Assembly: GCF_001182785.1 (NCBI RefSeq)
Contig: NZ_CP012099.1
Span: forward strand, 4,462,501 to 4,526,500
DNA from: Bacillus thuringiensis
Lineage (GTDB): Bacteria; Bacillota; Bacilli; Bacillales; Bacillaceae_G
Direction: 5' to 3'
Length of the DNA: 64,000 nt
Of the stretch, positions 46,755 through 56,977 are shown piece by piece; the stretch's first letter is position 1; each line of letters opens with the position of its first letter. A model generated the notes under the pieces. It ran no database searches. It was given only the letters and a program-made list of their open reading frames with translations, and was not told the origin of the DNA. The translations under genes and the position numbers were made by a program.

Positions 46755-47069
46755 TTATTTTAAACCTTCAATGAACTCTTCGATTTGTTCTTGTGTTTTA
46801 CGATCTTTGTTTACATAGCGACCAGTTTCTTCACCCTTATTGTACGCTACAAAGCTCGGAATGCCAAATACGTCTAATTTTACACATAGATCAATAAACT
46901 CATCACGATCTACATAGTAAAATGAGAAATCACTATATTTCTCTTCTACTTCTGGCATAAATGGGTCTACAAAACGGCAGTCTGGGCACCATTCTGCTGA
47001 GAACATAAAGACTACATTCTCTTCATTTTTTAATTGTTGGAATTGCTCCATGCTTTCTAATGACTTCAT
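46755..47069 (-). CDS. ytpP: Thioredoxin-like protein YtpP
   Basis: The 104 residues have a thioredoxin fold with an active-site variant WCPDC (about 27-31) and cis-Pro in GIPSFVAY (about 74). Such proteins reduce disulfides, and YtpP has been tied to bacillithiol/thiol stress in bacilli. GAGGAGG precedes the ATG. It is the likely first gene upstream of ytpQ-ytpR, with a terminator between. Confidence 0.9.
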   Translation of the reverse strand: MKSLESMEQFQQLKNEENVVFMFSAEWCPDCRFVDPFMPEVEEKYSDFSFYYVDRDEFIDLCVKLDVFGIPSFVAYNKGEETGRYVNKDRKTQEQIEEFIEGLK

Positions 47070-47152
47070 CTATATTTCCTCCTCTAACGAGTGCATGTTT
47101 TCATGTTATAATCTTTCTTTTATACTACCATACATCGCGCATGGTGCAAGGT

Positions 47153-47662
47153 TTATGCTTGCTTTTTGTCATACTTATATTGCCCAACAAGTAACTTAAC
47201 AACGTGTACAAATAATTCCGTGCGGTCGACATAATCATCTGTAAAAATACCGATCGCACCTTCGTGACTACGAATGTCTTTTCTATGTACAAACTCTTCC
47301 ATCACTTCACTTAACTCCTTGCCATCTTCAAGAGGTGCTAAAAAATCGTCTGGTAACGTAATACGCGCCCCTCCAGCCACGAATACTTTCCCATCACTTG
47401 TTGCTAGTGCGCCCCAGTTACACATAAATAAACCGTGCTCTGTTTTCATCACACCGCCCTCTAGTCCAATACCGATTGGAGCTTCTCCTTCCTCTAGCGC
47501 TCGTTTCGCTCTATTAATCGCTCCTTGCATCGTCTCTTCATCTGAAAACGGCTGATTTGCTACCCCTGAAGGAACAGAAAGAGATGTAATTTCAGCATCT
47601 TTCCAAACCTTCTCCACAGCCCCAACCTTCGTCTTATTCTTCGATCCTACTACTACTTTCAT
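47153..47662 (-). CDS. Inosine/xanthosine triphosphatase-like (DUF84)
   Basis: The 169 residues from ATG 47662 (AGAGGTG six bases upstream) fit the YjjX/DUF84 family: MKVVVGSKNKTKVGAVEKV at the start, VANQPFSDEETMQGAINRA near 35-53, and GIGLEGGV with the acidic active-site region. Members hydrolyse ITP/XTP to monophosphates, cleaning the nucleotide pool. It has no operon partner. Confidence 0.85.
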   Translation of the reverse strand: MKVVVGSKNKTKVGAVEKVWKDAEITSLSVPSGVANQPFSDEETMQGAINRAKRALEEGEAPIGIGLEGGVMKTEHGLFMCNWGALATSDGKVFVAGGARITLPDDFLAPLEDGKELSEVMEEFVHRKDIRSHEGAIGIFTDDYVDRTELFVHVVKLLVGQYKYDKKQA

Positions 47663-47763
47663 TTCGTTCACCTCTATAAAAATTCATCATTTTACCTTAA
47701 TCAATTTACTCTTTATACATGGAAGCATCGCAACCACACAACGCCGGGGCATCTCTCCCACCT

Positions 47764-47795
47764 AAAAAAAGAAAGGCTCTTCAGCCCTTCTTTTC
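47764..47795 (-). terminator. ytoP terminator
   Basis: AAGAAGGGCT and AGCCTTTCTT pair around GAAG and are followed by TTTTT on the minus strand. Confidence 0.8.
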
Positions 47796-48868
47796 TACGC
47801 GTTATTCTTAATTGTCTCTAACGTCGTTTTATCTGTTGTTCTTACAAGCTTCGTAATTAATTCTTTCGCCGCTGCATAATCATCAACATGTAAAATTGAA
47901 GCATGTGTATGAATGTAGCGTGCACAAACACCAATTACTGCTGATGGGATACCAGAGTTACTTGTATGTACACGGCCCGCATCTGTACCACCTTGTGAAA
48001 TAAAGTATTGGTACGGAATGTTGTTTGTTTCTGCTGTATCTAAAATGAATTCGCGCATTCCTCTATGTGTTACCATCGTGCGATCGTAAATACGAAGAAG
48101 AGCACCTTTTCCTAATTGACCGAACTGCGTTTTGTCACCAGATGCATCGTTTGCTGGACTTGCATCAAGCGCATAGAAAATGTCTGGTTGAATCATATTT
48201 GCAGCTGTTTGCGCTCCGCGAAGACCTACTTCTTCTTGTACAGTAGCACCAGAATATAATGTATTTGGTAATGTTTCATCTTTTAATTCTTTTAACAATT
48301 CGATTGCAAGACCACATCCGTAACGGTTGTCCCAAGCTTTCGCCATAATTTTCTTCTCATTTGCCATCGGTGTGAATGGGCAAATCGGCACGATTTGTTG
48401 TCCTGGTTTTACACCAATTTCAATCGCATCTTCATAACTATCTGCACCTATATCAATTAACATATTTTTTATATCCATCGGTTTTGCACGTTGCGCGTCA
48501 CTTAATAAATGAGGAGGAATAGAACCAACAACCCCAATAACAGGACCATTCTTCGTCATAACTTGTACACGCTGCGCTAATAAAACTTGGCTCCACCAGC
48601 CGCCTAACGTTTGAAAACGAAGCATTCCGTTTTTCGTAATTTGCGTAACCATGAAACCTACTTCATCCATATGACCTGCTACAAGAACACGCGGGCCAGT
48701 TTCGTCCCCTTTTTTCAGACCAAATACGCTACCTAAACCGTCTTGTATAATTTCATCCGCATATTTGCTTAATTCTTGTTTCATAAAACGGCGTACATCA
48801 TGTTCAAAACCTGATGCACCTTGTAATTCTGTTAACGTACGAAATAATTGCAATGTCTCTTTATTCAC
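47795..48868 (-). CDS. ytoP: M42-family aminopeptidase YtoP
   Basis: M42 enzymes are tetrahedral zinc/cobalt aminopeptidases that trim peptides. From GTG 48868 the protein has 357 residues, as in B. subtilis; AAGGGGAC is five bases upstream. Metal ligands are visible in AGHMDEVGF (His near 64), AWDNRYGCG (Asp near 177), EEVGLRGA (Glu pair near 210), [10 protein letters not shown] and the C-terminal [11 protein letters not shown]. It is monocistronic. Confidence 0.92.
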   Translation of the reverse strand: MNKETLQLFRTLTELQGASGFEHDVRRFMKQELSKYADEIIQDGLGSVFGLKKGDETGPRVLVAGHMDEVGFMVTQITKNGMLRFQTLGGWWSQVLLAQRVQVMTKNGPVIGVVGSIPPHLLSDAQRAKPMDIKNMLIDIGADSYEDAIEIGVKPGQQIVPICPFTPMANEKKIMAKAWDNRYGCGLAIELLKELKDETLPNTLYSGATVQEEVGLRGAQTAANMIQPDIFYALDASPANDASGDKTQFGQLGKGALLRIYDRTMVTHRGMREFILDTAETNNIPYQYFISQGGTDAGRVHTSNSGIPSAVIGVCARYIHTHASILHVDDYAAAKELITKLVRTTDKTTLETIKNNA

Positions 48869-49016
48869 GAAGTCCCCTTCTTTCAAACCTTAGTAGAATA
48901 CCTCTTTTATTGTAACGAAATTTTCGAAATGTTTCTAGTTTCTTCTTTTTTAGCTGTATTTGCTTTATAATTATTATTGGTACACTATTTTTATTTTATA
49001 GAATTGAGGTGAATAT

Positions 49017-49328
49017 ATGAGCTGGAAAGGTTTAGTAGCAGGTCTTGGCGTTGGGTTCGCAGCTGGTTATCTCGTTGCAAACAAAGTACAAGAACAATCC
49101 CATATTTCTTCAGAAAAAGCATTGAAAATGGTGAAACAAGCATTAAGTCATAAAGGTGAAATTACTGGCTCTTGGGTACATATGGTTCCAGAGACATTTG
49201 AAAAATATGATGTCGCATATGAAGTTTATCGCGGCGGTCTTACAACAATGTTAGATGATATACAAGAACGATTTGAATTTTTAGTTGATGCTAAAACAGG
49301 TACTGTTTTAGAGGTTATAGCAGCATAA
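49017..49328 (+). CDS. ytzB: PepSY-type protein YtzB
   Basis: The 103 residues have an N-terminal hydrophobic segment (about 5-22) that anchors or exports the protein and a small PepSY-like domain (about 33-100; EKALKMVKQALSHKGEITG...VDAKTGTVLEV). GAGGTGAATAT precedes ATG 49017. It is divergent from ytoP, as in B. subtilis. Peptidase-inhibitor activity is only inferred from the family. Confidence 0.8.
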   Translation: MSWKGLVAGLGVGFAAGYLVANKVQEQSHISSEKALKMVKQALSHKGEITGSWVHMVPETFEKYDVAYEVYRGGLTTMLDDIQERFEFLVDAKTGTVLEVIAA

Positions 49329-49332
49329 AACG

Positions 49333-49367
49333 GAGGGTTCCCATTAGGTGAACCTCTTATTTTTTTG
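49333..49367 (+). terminator. ytzB terminator
   Basis: GAGGGTTC and GAACCTC pair with a bulge around CCATTAGGT and are followed by TTATTTTTTT. Confidence 0.75.
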
Positions 49368-49390
49368 AAATTGCGAGTATTGATTAAAAT

Positions 49391-49438
49391 TATATCAGCG
49401 ATTTTTTAAATATATCGACTTACCGACAAAACCCCACA
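49391..49438 (+). repeat. GCGATT-family repeat, single unit
   Basis: TATATCAGCGATTTTTTAAA followed by TATATCGACTTACCGACAAA is the cleanest copy of the consensus. The CTTACCGACA end abuts the ytnP terminator at 49443. Confidence 0.75.
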
Positions 49439-49442
49439 ATAA

Positions 49443-49480
49443 AAAAGAAGCTGCTCCAATAAATATGATGGAACAACTTC
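49443..49480 (-). terminator. ytnP terminator
   Basis: GAAGTTGTTCCA and TGGAGCAGCTTC (minus strand) pair with G-U allowances around ATCATATTTAT, then TTTTTT follows. Confidence 0.78.
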
Positions 49481-49486
49481 CTATTT

Positions 49487-50341
49487 TTATGCTTCTATAC
49501 TCGTTTTCCGTTCTATTTTTTCTACGATATGCCCTTCCTCATTCCACTTCACAGCACGATAATATGCATCATGATAAAACGTAAACCACGCCTCTTTGTC
49601 AGCACCATACTTCATCCATTTTTGTTTATTTTCAATCGAGGTCATCGGATAATCATCGTATGCCATTACCCATAATACATTTTGATGCGCGTGCGTCGGC
49701 AAGAGATCCGCTAAATGTAGCATCGTTTCCCCTTGACTCTCCAAAGCGATAACTGCATGTCCATCACTATGACCACCCGTATGCGCCATCTTGATTTCAT
49801 CTGTAATTTCTATTTCTTGCTGGAACGTAACAACTTGATCTACAATTGGCTCCCAATTTTCCTTCCAATATGTATTACGTGATCTAATGTTTGGATTCCT
49901 CATTTCATTCCATTCTGTTTCACTTACGTAAACTTTCGCATTTGGAAATGCCGGCACAAGGTGATCATCTTCCCATTTTGTTAGACCAGATGCATGATCA
50001 AAATGAAGATGTGTCATTAAAACATATTGAATATCTTCAGGCTTTAATCCCTGTTTTTCTAACGATTCATAAACCGATGATTCTTCTGTTACACCTTGAT
50101 TTCGTTTCATCTTCTCATCCAACTTACCGTTTCCTATTCCTGAATCAATGAGCATATTTCCATCTTTCGTTTGTAAAAGTAACGGATCTGTTCGTAAGTA
50201 AATATGATTTGTGTCATTATGTTTATATTTACGTGACCAAAGTACTTTCGGCACAACACCAAACATTGCCCCTCCATCTAAATGTGTATTTCCGCCTTTT
50301 AACCACGTTACTTTTATATCTCCAATTTGTAACTGTTCCAT
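49487..50341 (-). CDS. ytnP: Metallo-beta-lactamase-fold lactonase YtnP
   Basis: The 284 residues from ATG 50341 (AAAGGGGGATG upstream) contain the zinc motif HLHFDHASG (about 113-121), TGGHSDGH near 190 and HLADLLPTH, the signature of MBL-fold lactonases. B. subtilis YtnP is reported to act as a quorum-quenching lactonase against Streptomyces signalling; acyl-homoserine lactone hydrolysis is plausible but not shown by sequence. Confidence 0.87.
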   Translation of the reverse strand: MEQLQIGDIKVTWLKGGNTHLDGGAMFGVVPKVLWSRKYKHNDTNHIYLRTDPLLLQTKDGNMLIDSGIGNGKLDEKMKRNQGVTEESSVYESLEKQGLKPEDIQYVLMTHLHFDHASGLTKWEDDHLVPAFPNAKVYVSETEWNEMRNPNIRSRNTYWKENWEPIVDQVVTFQQEIEITDEIKMAHTGGHSDGHAVIALESQGETMLHLADLLPTHAHQNVLWVMAYDDYPMTSIENKQKWMKYGADKEAWFTFYHDAYYRAVKWNEEGHIVEKIERKTSIEA

Positions 50342-50395
50342 TACACATCCCCCTTTCAATTAATCTTAACATAAAATTCTGATTATTTTAGATGT

Positions 50396-51088
<693 letters not shown>

Positions 51089-51293
51089 CTATTTTAAAGG
51101 AATAATTCCTTCTTTCTTTTTTTAATCAATCTACCAAACAAAAAACCAAGTACGTACGAGCACTCGGTCCGTTTCTTTCAAGTATAAGATGTACCATTTT
51201 GATAAAAACTACATACAGCATTAAACATTCCATGACGAAACAGCTTTTTCTCTTACATTTGAAGAGAAAAACAATCGAAAGGATGATCCGTTC

Positions 51294-51572
51294 ATGCCAA
51301 TTAATCAACAACATCAATTAGAAGTGCTGAAAGATATTTTAGTCAACCACCAAAGTGATTGCTGCGGGACAGTTTCAGAATGCGAGCAATTAGAGCGCCT
51401 CATTCAATCGTTACTCGCAAACGATAATATAAGTAGTGACGCTAAAACAATGCTAAACGATGTATATTCTTATAGTCAATCGGGTAAATCTTCCTCTAAT
51501 TTGGACAACCATATTTCCAATAATCAAGAACAACTTACTCAGTGGATTGCTGGAATGGACAATTTTTCTTAA
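51294..51572 (+). CDS. ytzH: YtzH-like protein
   Basis: The 92-residue soluble, helical protein (QQHQLEVLKDILVNHQSDCCGTVSECEQLERLIQSL, shown as parts LVNHQSDCCGTVSECEQ) matches the short YtzH family that sits between trmB and ytmP in bacilli. It contains three Cys close together (about 26-34). Function is unknown. It converges on ytmP with only three bases between stop codons and no obvious terminator. Confidence 0.78.
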   Translation: MPINQQHQLEVLKDILVNHQSDCCGTVSECEQLERLIQSLLANDNISSDAKTMLNDVYSYSQSGKSSSNLDNHISNNQEQLTQWIAGMDNFS

Positions 51573-51575
51573 GTA

Positions 51576-52373
51576 TTATTCTGAAGCAAGTAGTTGCTGT
51601 AAATATTGATGCCAATATTCAGCTTCTGCTTGCTGTTTTTTTGTTGTATGCCATTGAATAGACAAAATCGTTTGTGCTATCACATACCATCTCATGCGCC
51701 TAAGCAGCGATTCATCCATTTCAATATCATAAAAACCGAGCCACTCACTCCACTCCTGGCGCGGAATGTACCAATATAATAACATACCAAGGTCTAGAGC
51801 TGGGTCAGCAATTACAGCTCCATCCCAATCAATTAAAAACAACTCATCTTCATCCGACAATATCCAGTTGTTATGGTTTACATCACAATGGCATACAACG
51901 AATTCATTGTATTCAATAGCTTTTAATGAATCCATTAAATATTGAAGGCCTTGCTGAATTGTTTCATCATCCCTTATATCTCCTCTTAAAACGAGTTGCA
52001 GTTGTTGTAATAACTCTTGTGCGTGAAGCGGCTGCTTCCCAAGTCTTTGAATCATCTGTACAAGCGCTTTAGAGGAGTGAATTTTCTTCAAAAGTTTCGC
52101 AACACGTTCTAGTTTCATATCCTCTGGCTCTAACTTCTGTCCCGGAAGCCATTTTTGAGCAGAAATTACATCACCGTTCGTTACCCTTCTTGTCCAAAGT
52201 AATTTTGGAACAATTCCTTCTGCTGACAATACCGCTAAAAAGGGCGATGTATTCCGCTTTAAAAATAACTTCTGTTGTCCGTTTTGCGCAATATATGCAT
52301 CGCCCGTTACTCCACCAGCCGGTACAAGACTCCACTCTTTTCCTAATAATTGTTCCAACCATTCCATATTCAT
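51576..52373 (-). CDS. ytmP: Aminoglycoside phosphotransferase-family kinase YtmP
   Basis: The 265 residues have a kinase-like APH fold: the catalytic loop VVCHCDVNHNNWILSD (about 159-174) with His-Cys-Asp and Asn, and the DFG-like LIDWDGAVIADPALDLG (about 179-195). Members phosphorylate small molecules such as choline, homoserine or thiamine; the substrate here is unknown. Either of two ATGs (52373 or 52367) could start it. Confidence 0.85.
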   Translation of the reverse strand: MNMEWLEQLLGKEWSLVPAGGVTGDAYIAQNGQQKLFLKRNTSPFLAVLSAEGIVPKLLWTRRVTNGDVISAQKWLPGQKLEPEDMKLERVAKLLKKIHSSKALVQMIQRLGKQPLHAQELLQQLQLVLRGDIRDDETIQQGLQYLMDSLKAIEYNEFVVCHCDVNHNNWILSDEDELFLIDWDGAVIADPALDLGMLLYWYIPRQEWSEWLGFYDIEMDESLLRRMRWYVIAQTILSIQWHTTKKQQAEAEYWHQYLQQLLASE

Positions 52374-52600
52374 TACCCGTTAACAAATCCTTATCTTTTA
52401 TAGTTATGAAAAGAAAAACCGCAACATTTCTACACATGTTGTGGATTCATATATTTTACTGTAAATGAAAAGAAAAATTAGCCTCAGCCAAAAATTCTCT
52501 ATTTTATTTTACAAAACCTGTCATAGAATGACAACTTATCAAAATCGTCACCTTTGTCAATTCTACATTTATTACATTCTCATCGTCAAGTAGCGATTTG

Positions 52601-54742
52601 TCACATTATCGTCAATATATACGTGCTAATTGGAGCGAGCCTAAGTTCCTTTCCTCTAAATGAAGAAATTGGCTCTATTTTCGCTTGCTTTTCGTCTACT
52701 ATCACATGCCACATTTCTTCTTTCGGAAGTTGCACAGTTTTAGCTTCTAAACCACTATTAAATAAAACGACAATCTCTTTCCACGGCCCAAACGATTCTG
52801 CATGCTCTAGGTGATATGCAAGTACTTCTGTAGATGTTTGTAAAAAAGTCATATGTTTTTTTATAAGGTCTGCGTTTTGTAATCGGAATGCCCCATGCTC
52901 TTTACGAATCGCAATTAAACCTTTTATATAGTTAACGGTCTCTATTTCTTTCTCTTTTTGATCCCAATCTAATTGATTGATCTCATCACTTGCATTATAG
53001 CTATTTTCATTTCCTTTCTTCGTACGATAAAACTCTTGTCCTGCATGTAAGAAAGGAATACCTTGTGAAAGAATAACCATTGCGCTCGCTAGCAGGTGAC
53101 GTTTTTTCAAAATCGCTTCTGATTCTTCATTACTGCGCACTAGTTTATCCCACATCGTCATATTATCATGACATTCTACATAGTTAATACTTTGCGCCGG
53201 CTCTAGAAACAGCCCTGTTTCTTTCATACTTAAAAGGCTTCCTGCTGCAATATACTGCAAATGATTACAGTCTACATGCCCACCAAATGCAAAACCACGC
53301 TTATTTATATGAAATGTACTCCCTTTTATCCCATCACGAAATTGATCATTAAACTGCGCGATATGTGGCATTTTCTTCGCATTATTTAACGTTGCTTTTT
53401 CCTCAAGAGGAAGCGGTGTTTGTAAATCCCATCCTTCTCCTAATAACAAAGCATCTCGTTTTATGTTTCGCACTTCTTTTTCTATCATATTCATTGTATC
53501 AACATCTAAAATTCCCATTAAGTCGAATCGGAATCCATCGACATTGTATTCAGTAAGCCAATATAAAATAGACTCTACAATGAATTTCCTCATCATTTTC
53601 CGTTCAGACGCTATATCATTTCCGACTCCCGTCCCATTAGAGGGCATACCATCTTCACCATGACGAAAATAATAGCCTGGAACAAGCTTTTCAAATGATG
53701 ATAGCTCTCTTTCATAAACATGATTATATACAACATCTATAATCACCCTAATGCCATGCTCATGAAATGTCTCGATCAACTGTTTACACTCTACTATCCT
53801 GTTATACGGGTCAGAGGGATTTGTAGCATAAAATCCTGTTGGTGCATTGTAATATAATGGATTATATCCCCAATTATAGGCGGACGAAGGATTCGCCTCA
53901 TCTACACCACCGAAACAATATAAAGGTAATAGTTCAACATGTGTAACACCTAAATCTTTTATATGAGACAACCCTGTTAACGTCCCGTTCCGTCCTGTTG
54001 TTCCCTCTTCCATCAATCCTTTATATGTTCCCTTTTGACTCACTCCACTATTTTGATGTATAGTCGCATCACGAATATGCAGTTCATACAATATGGCATC
54101 TGTCATTGATTGTAACGGTGGTAATCCCTCTCGTCTTGTTACATTCGTTTTTTCTAAATCGATAACAACACCGTGTTTTCCGTTTACCGTCACCGACTTT
54201 GCATAAGGATCCACAGCTTCGTTCCATATTAAATTAATACAAACGAGAAATGTATAGCGTGCTCCGTCTAAATCACCTTGTAATGTTTGAATCCAAACTC
54301 CGTTTTCTCCCCTGTACATTTCATGATCGGTATATTCTTTATCGCTCTTATAAATTCTTACTTTCGCAAGCCTTGCAGTTGGGGCCCATACTTTAAATGT
54401 CGTTTCTTCTTTTTGATACACAGCACCTAAATCTGTACCTTCGTAATAATACTTTTCATCGAAAATTGTTGTTCGAATAACAGCACCTATTTGTAAATCC
54501 GTTTCTTCATTCCGTTCATCTCGTACTGTATAATACTTCCCCACATCTAGCGGCTCTTCTATAAAGCACTCATACTTCGTTGCATCTGGAAGCGCAATCG
54601 TATGAGCAATCGGTAAATCTTTCACATTACTTCCTTCTTGCAAACGAAATGTCCGACTTGTTCCATACGCATGTGGGAGCAAAATTGTAATTTTATTCAT
54701 TTCATCTAAATAGGCATCAAATGGACGTTTTACTTTCAACAT
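52601..54742 (-). CDS. amyX: Type I pullulanase
   Basis: The enzyme cleaves alpha-1,6 branch points of pullulan and glycogen-type polymers. From ATG 54742 (GGTGAT six bases upstream) the protein has 713 residues, near B. subtilis AmyX. It has N-terminal starch-binding-like domains, a GH13 barrel with the type I pullulanase signature YNWGYNP (about 273-279), conserved region I DVVYNH, region II GFRFDLMG, region III GEGWD and region IV VECHDN. No signal peptide is seen, so it should be intracellular. A short repeat end lies just upstream at 54773. Confidence 0.94.
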   Translation of the reverse strand: MLKVKRPFDAYLDEMNKITILLPHAYGTSRTFRLQEGSNVKDLPIAHTIALPDATKYECFIEEPLDVGKYYTVRDERNEETDLQIGAVIRTTIFDEKYYYEGTDLGAVYQKEETTFKVWAPTARLAKVRIYKSDKEYTDHEMYRGENGVWIQTLQGDLDGARYTFLVCINLIWNEAVDPYAKSVTVNGKHGVVIDLEKTNVTRREGLPPLQSMTDAILYELHIRDATIHQNSGVSQKGTYKGLMEEGTTGRNGTLTGLSHIKDLGVTHVELLPLYCFGGVDEANPSSAYNWGYNPLYYNAPTGFYATNPSDPYNRIVECKQLIETFHEHGIRVIIDVVYNHVYERELSSFEKLVPGYYFRHGEDGMPSNGTGVGNDIASERKMMRKFIVESILYWLTEYNVDGFRFDLMGILDVDTMNMIEKEVRNIKRDALLLGEGWDLQTPLPLEEKATLNNAKKMPHIAQFNDQFRDGIKGSTFHINKRGFAFGGHVDCNHLQYIAAGSLLSMKETGLFLEPAQSINYVECHDNMTMWDKLVRSNEESEAILKKRHLLASAMVILSQGIPFLHAGQEFYRTKKGNENSYNASDEINQLDWDQKEKEIETVNYIKGLIAIRKEHGAFRLQNADLIKKHMTFLQTSTEVLAYHLEHAESFGPWKEIVVLFNSGLEAKTVQLPKEEMWHVIVDEKQAKIEPISSFRGKELRLAPISTYILTIM

Positions 54743-54772
54743 AAAAAAATCACCATCATTCTCAAAGTTAAA

Positions 54773-54798
54773 ATAAAGTGAAACTTTAATGAGCGAGA
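54773..54798. repeat. bcr-like repeat end upstream of amyX
   Basis: ATAAAGTGAAACTTTAATGA matches the end module of the 36803-36868 element (TAAAGT-GAA-ACTTTA palindrome) but the rest of the repeat is not evident; only a remnant remains, about 30 bases upstream of the amyX start. Confidence 0.6.
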
Positions 54799-54905
54799 TA
54801 AAATGAGCTGCAAATGATAAGGCTTTTCTTATCAACAAGACTCTATACAGTAACTCCATTCTTCTCTATAGTATATTCACCTGCATAAAAAACGTTTTCA
54901 CCATT

Positions 54906-55451
54906 CTATTTTTGTAATTTTATTTCAGCAATCGATTTATACTTCGGGGTTTCTTTCACGTGGGATTCGTATAAAGTAATTGTATCTGCTTGAAATGATA
55001 TTTCAGGCACTTCTTTTATACTTTCTAAATGAAACTTTTCTTCTCCTATCCATTTACGGGCAACAGTAATATGCGGATGATACGGGCGTGTTTCTAGAGA
55101 AAATCCATTTTCTTCACAAATGACATGTACTTGCTTTTGCAACTGAAACAAATCGTGATTCTCACTTACCTTCGCCCAAAAAATACGGGGCTGATTTTCC
55201 CTACCAAACGTTGAAAAACCTTGTAACGTGAACGATAGTTCTTTTGTTTTTGTAAGTGTTTGTAATCCATTCTTTATCCCTTTTAACTGTTCTTCTGTCG
55301 CACCTCCTAAAAAGGAAAGGGTAATATGATAATCTTCCTTATGTACCCACGAACGAAATGGTAATTCCTCATTCGTATCCTCTTTATAGTTAGACAGCAC
55401 TTCTTTTATATGATTTGGTAACGTAATTGCGACAAAATAATGCCTATCCAT
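54906..55451 (-). CDS. thpR: RNA 2',3'-cyclic phosphodiesterase / 2'-5' RNA ligase-like
   Basis: The 181 residues show the two HxTx motifs of the 2H phosphoesterase family: HITLSFLG (about 43-50) and HPHITVAR (about 128-135). It opens 2',3'-cyclic phosphates or seals 2'-5' bonds in tRNA halves. ATG 55451 follows AAGGAG; a longer frame upstream adds an unlikely basic extension. It corresponds to ytlP. Confidence 0.87.
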   Translation of the reverse strand: MDRHYFVAITLPNHIKEVLSNYKEDTNEELPFRSWVHKEDYHITLSFLGGATEEQLKGIKNGLQTLTKTKELSFTLQGFSTFGRENQPRIFWAKVSENHDLFQLQKQVHVICEENGFSLETRPYHPHITVARKWIGEEKFHLESIKEVPEISFQADTITLYESHVKETPKYKSIAEIKLQK

Positions 55452-55512
55452 GTACACCGTCTCCTTCTTTCTATTGTTGCTTTTCTTTCTTATCTCATTC
55501 AATTAAAAAGAA

Positions 55513-55538
55513 GCCGCCCTCTAAAGTAGAGAGCGGTC
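55513..55538 (-). terminator. pepV terminator
   Basis: CCGCTCTC and GAGGGCGG (minus strand) pair around TACTTTA and are followed by TTCTTTTT. Confidence 0.78.
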
Positions 55539-55545
55539 ATTATTC

Positions 55546-55573
55546 ATATATCAGCGATTAAAGTTTCACTTTA
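55546..55573. repeat. Junction of both repeat families at the pepV stop codon
   Basis: ATATATCAGCGATT (55546-55559, GCGATT family) is fused to AAAGTTTCACTTTA (55560-55573, bcr-like end). The last three bases are the reverse complement of the pepV stop codon. Confidence 0.65.
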
Positions 55574-56977
55574 CTTCGCCAATTCATGAATTGCTTGCGC
55601 GTAAATTGCTGTTGCTTTTAATAAGTCTTCAATTTCAATGTACTCATCTTTTTGATGCGCAAGTTCTTCTTTTCCAGGGAATAGCGGTCCAAATGCCACA
55701 CCAGCTTTTAATGAGCGAGCATAAGTCCCTCCGCCGATTGCTAACAATTCAGCTTTTTCACCTGTTTGTTCTTCATACACACGTTGCAACGTACGGATTA
55801 ACTCGTGATCTTTATCAACGTGATGCGGACGAGAGTTAGAATAGTCTGCTACTGCAAATCCATACGTACCTACATATTCTTTTAACTTTGCAATCATTTC
55901 TTCAAAGTTAGTCGTAACTGGGTAACGTACGTTTAATCCTAAATTACCACCATTCTCTTTCGTATAAGAAAGGCGACCAACATTCACTGTTAATGGACCG
56001 CTAATTTCATCTTTATAAGCAATAGTAGCTTTTTCACCAAAAATATCACCAGTAAATGTTTCTGTTGCAAATGTCGCAAATGCAGTTGCTTTTCCATCAA
56101 GTGAAACTGTAGTTAAGAAGTTTGCTAATAATAAACCTGCATTTTCTCCTTTTTCAGGAGTAGATCCGTGCGCTGAAATTCCTTCTATTTGCAACGTCAC
56201 TGTATTGCCTTCTATAGTCGATTTCCCTATTTTTTTAGCAGTTTGTAAATACTCTTCATATGCTACTGTAAGTGCATTTACATCTTCTCCTGTAATAACC
56301 GCTTCTGCAAAATCAGGAACCATATTTAAACGGCGCCCTGAATCAAATGAAACAAGTTCATATGTACCTTTTTTCTCTTCACTACCATTTTGCACAACTT
56401 GTATATCAGAAATTCCTTTTTCTGCATTAATAATTGGAAAGTCTGCATCTGGTGCAAAACCGATTGTTGGCATTTCTTCGTTTTTAAAGTAGTGATCTAC
56501 ACATTTCCAATTGCTTTCCTCATCTGTTCCTATAATCATACGAACACGTTTTGAAAGAGGTAAGCCTAATTCTTTCACAATTTTCATCGCATAATATGCT
56601 GCCATCGTTGGGCCTTTATCGTCAATTGCACCACGTGCAAAAATCTTTCCGTCGCGAATATCCGCACTATACGCAGGAGTCGTCCAGCCATCTCCTTCTG
56701 GTACAACATCAACGTGACAAAGAATACCTACTAACTCTTCTCCTTGTCCCATTTCAAGATGACCTGCATATCCTTCTAAATTTTTAGAAGCAAAACCTTC
56801 AGCTTCTCCTTTATGTAACATGAAAGATAGCGCTTTTTCTACACCTTCACCGAATGGTGCGCCTTCTTTCGCCGATTCTTCTTCCCATACACTTTTAATT
56901 TGTAAAAATTGTTGTGTATCACGAATTAAATCATCTTTTCGTTTTGCAACTTCTTCAGTCCAATTAATCGCTGACAT
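55571..56977 (-). CDS. pepV: M20-family dipeptidase PepV
   Basis: PepV is a zinc dipeptidase of broad specificity. From ATG 56977 (AAGGA ten bases upstream) the protein has 468 residues. Metal-binding motifs are intact: ILCHVDVVPEGDGW (His near 85), GAIDDKGP (Asp near 117), GTDEESNWKC (Glu near 152), and the C-terminal GGGTYARSL. The lid domain covers about 185-310. The repeat junction at 55546-55573 touches its stop codon. It corresponds to ytjP. Confidence 0.93.
   Translation of the reverse strand: MSAINWTEEVAKRKDDLIRDTQQFLQIKSVWEEESAKEGAPFGEGVEKALSFMLHKGEAEGFASKNLEGYAGHLEMGQGEELVGILCHVDVVPEGDGWTTPAYSADIRDGKIFARGAIDDKGPTMAAYYAMKIVKELGLPLSKRVRMIIGTDEESNWKCVDHYFKNEEMPTIGFAPDADFPIINAEKGISDIQVVQNGSEEKKGTYELVSFDSGRRLNMVPDFAEAVITGEDVNALTVAYEEYLQTAKKIGKSTIEGNTVTLQIEGISAHGSTPEKGENAGLLLANFLTTVSLDGKATAFATFATETFTGDIFGEKATIAYKDEISGPLTVNVGRLSYTKENGGNLGLNVRYPVTTNFEEMIAKLKEYVGTYGFAVADYSNSRPHHVDKDHELIRTLQRVYEEQTGEKAELLAIGGGTYARSLKAGVAFGPLFPGKEELAHQKDEYIEIEDLLKATAIYAQAIHELAK

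Noticed and set aside
52171..52437. A minus-strand frame overlapping ytmP
   Set aside because: It overlaps the kinase gene in another frame, with no ribosome site and no recognisable composition.
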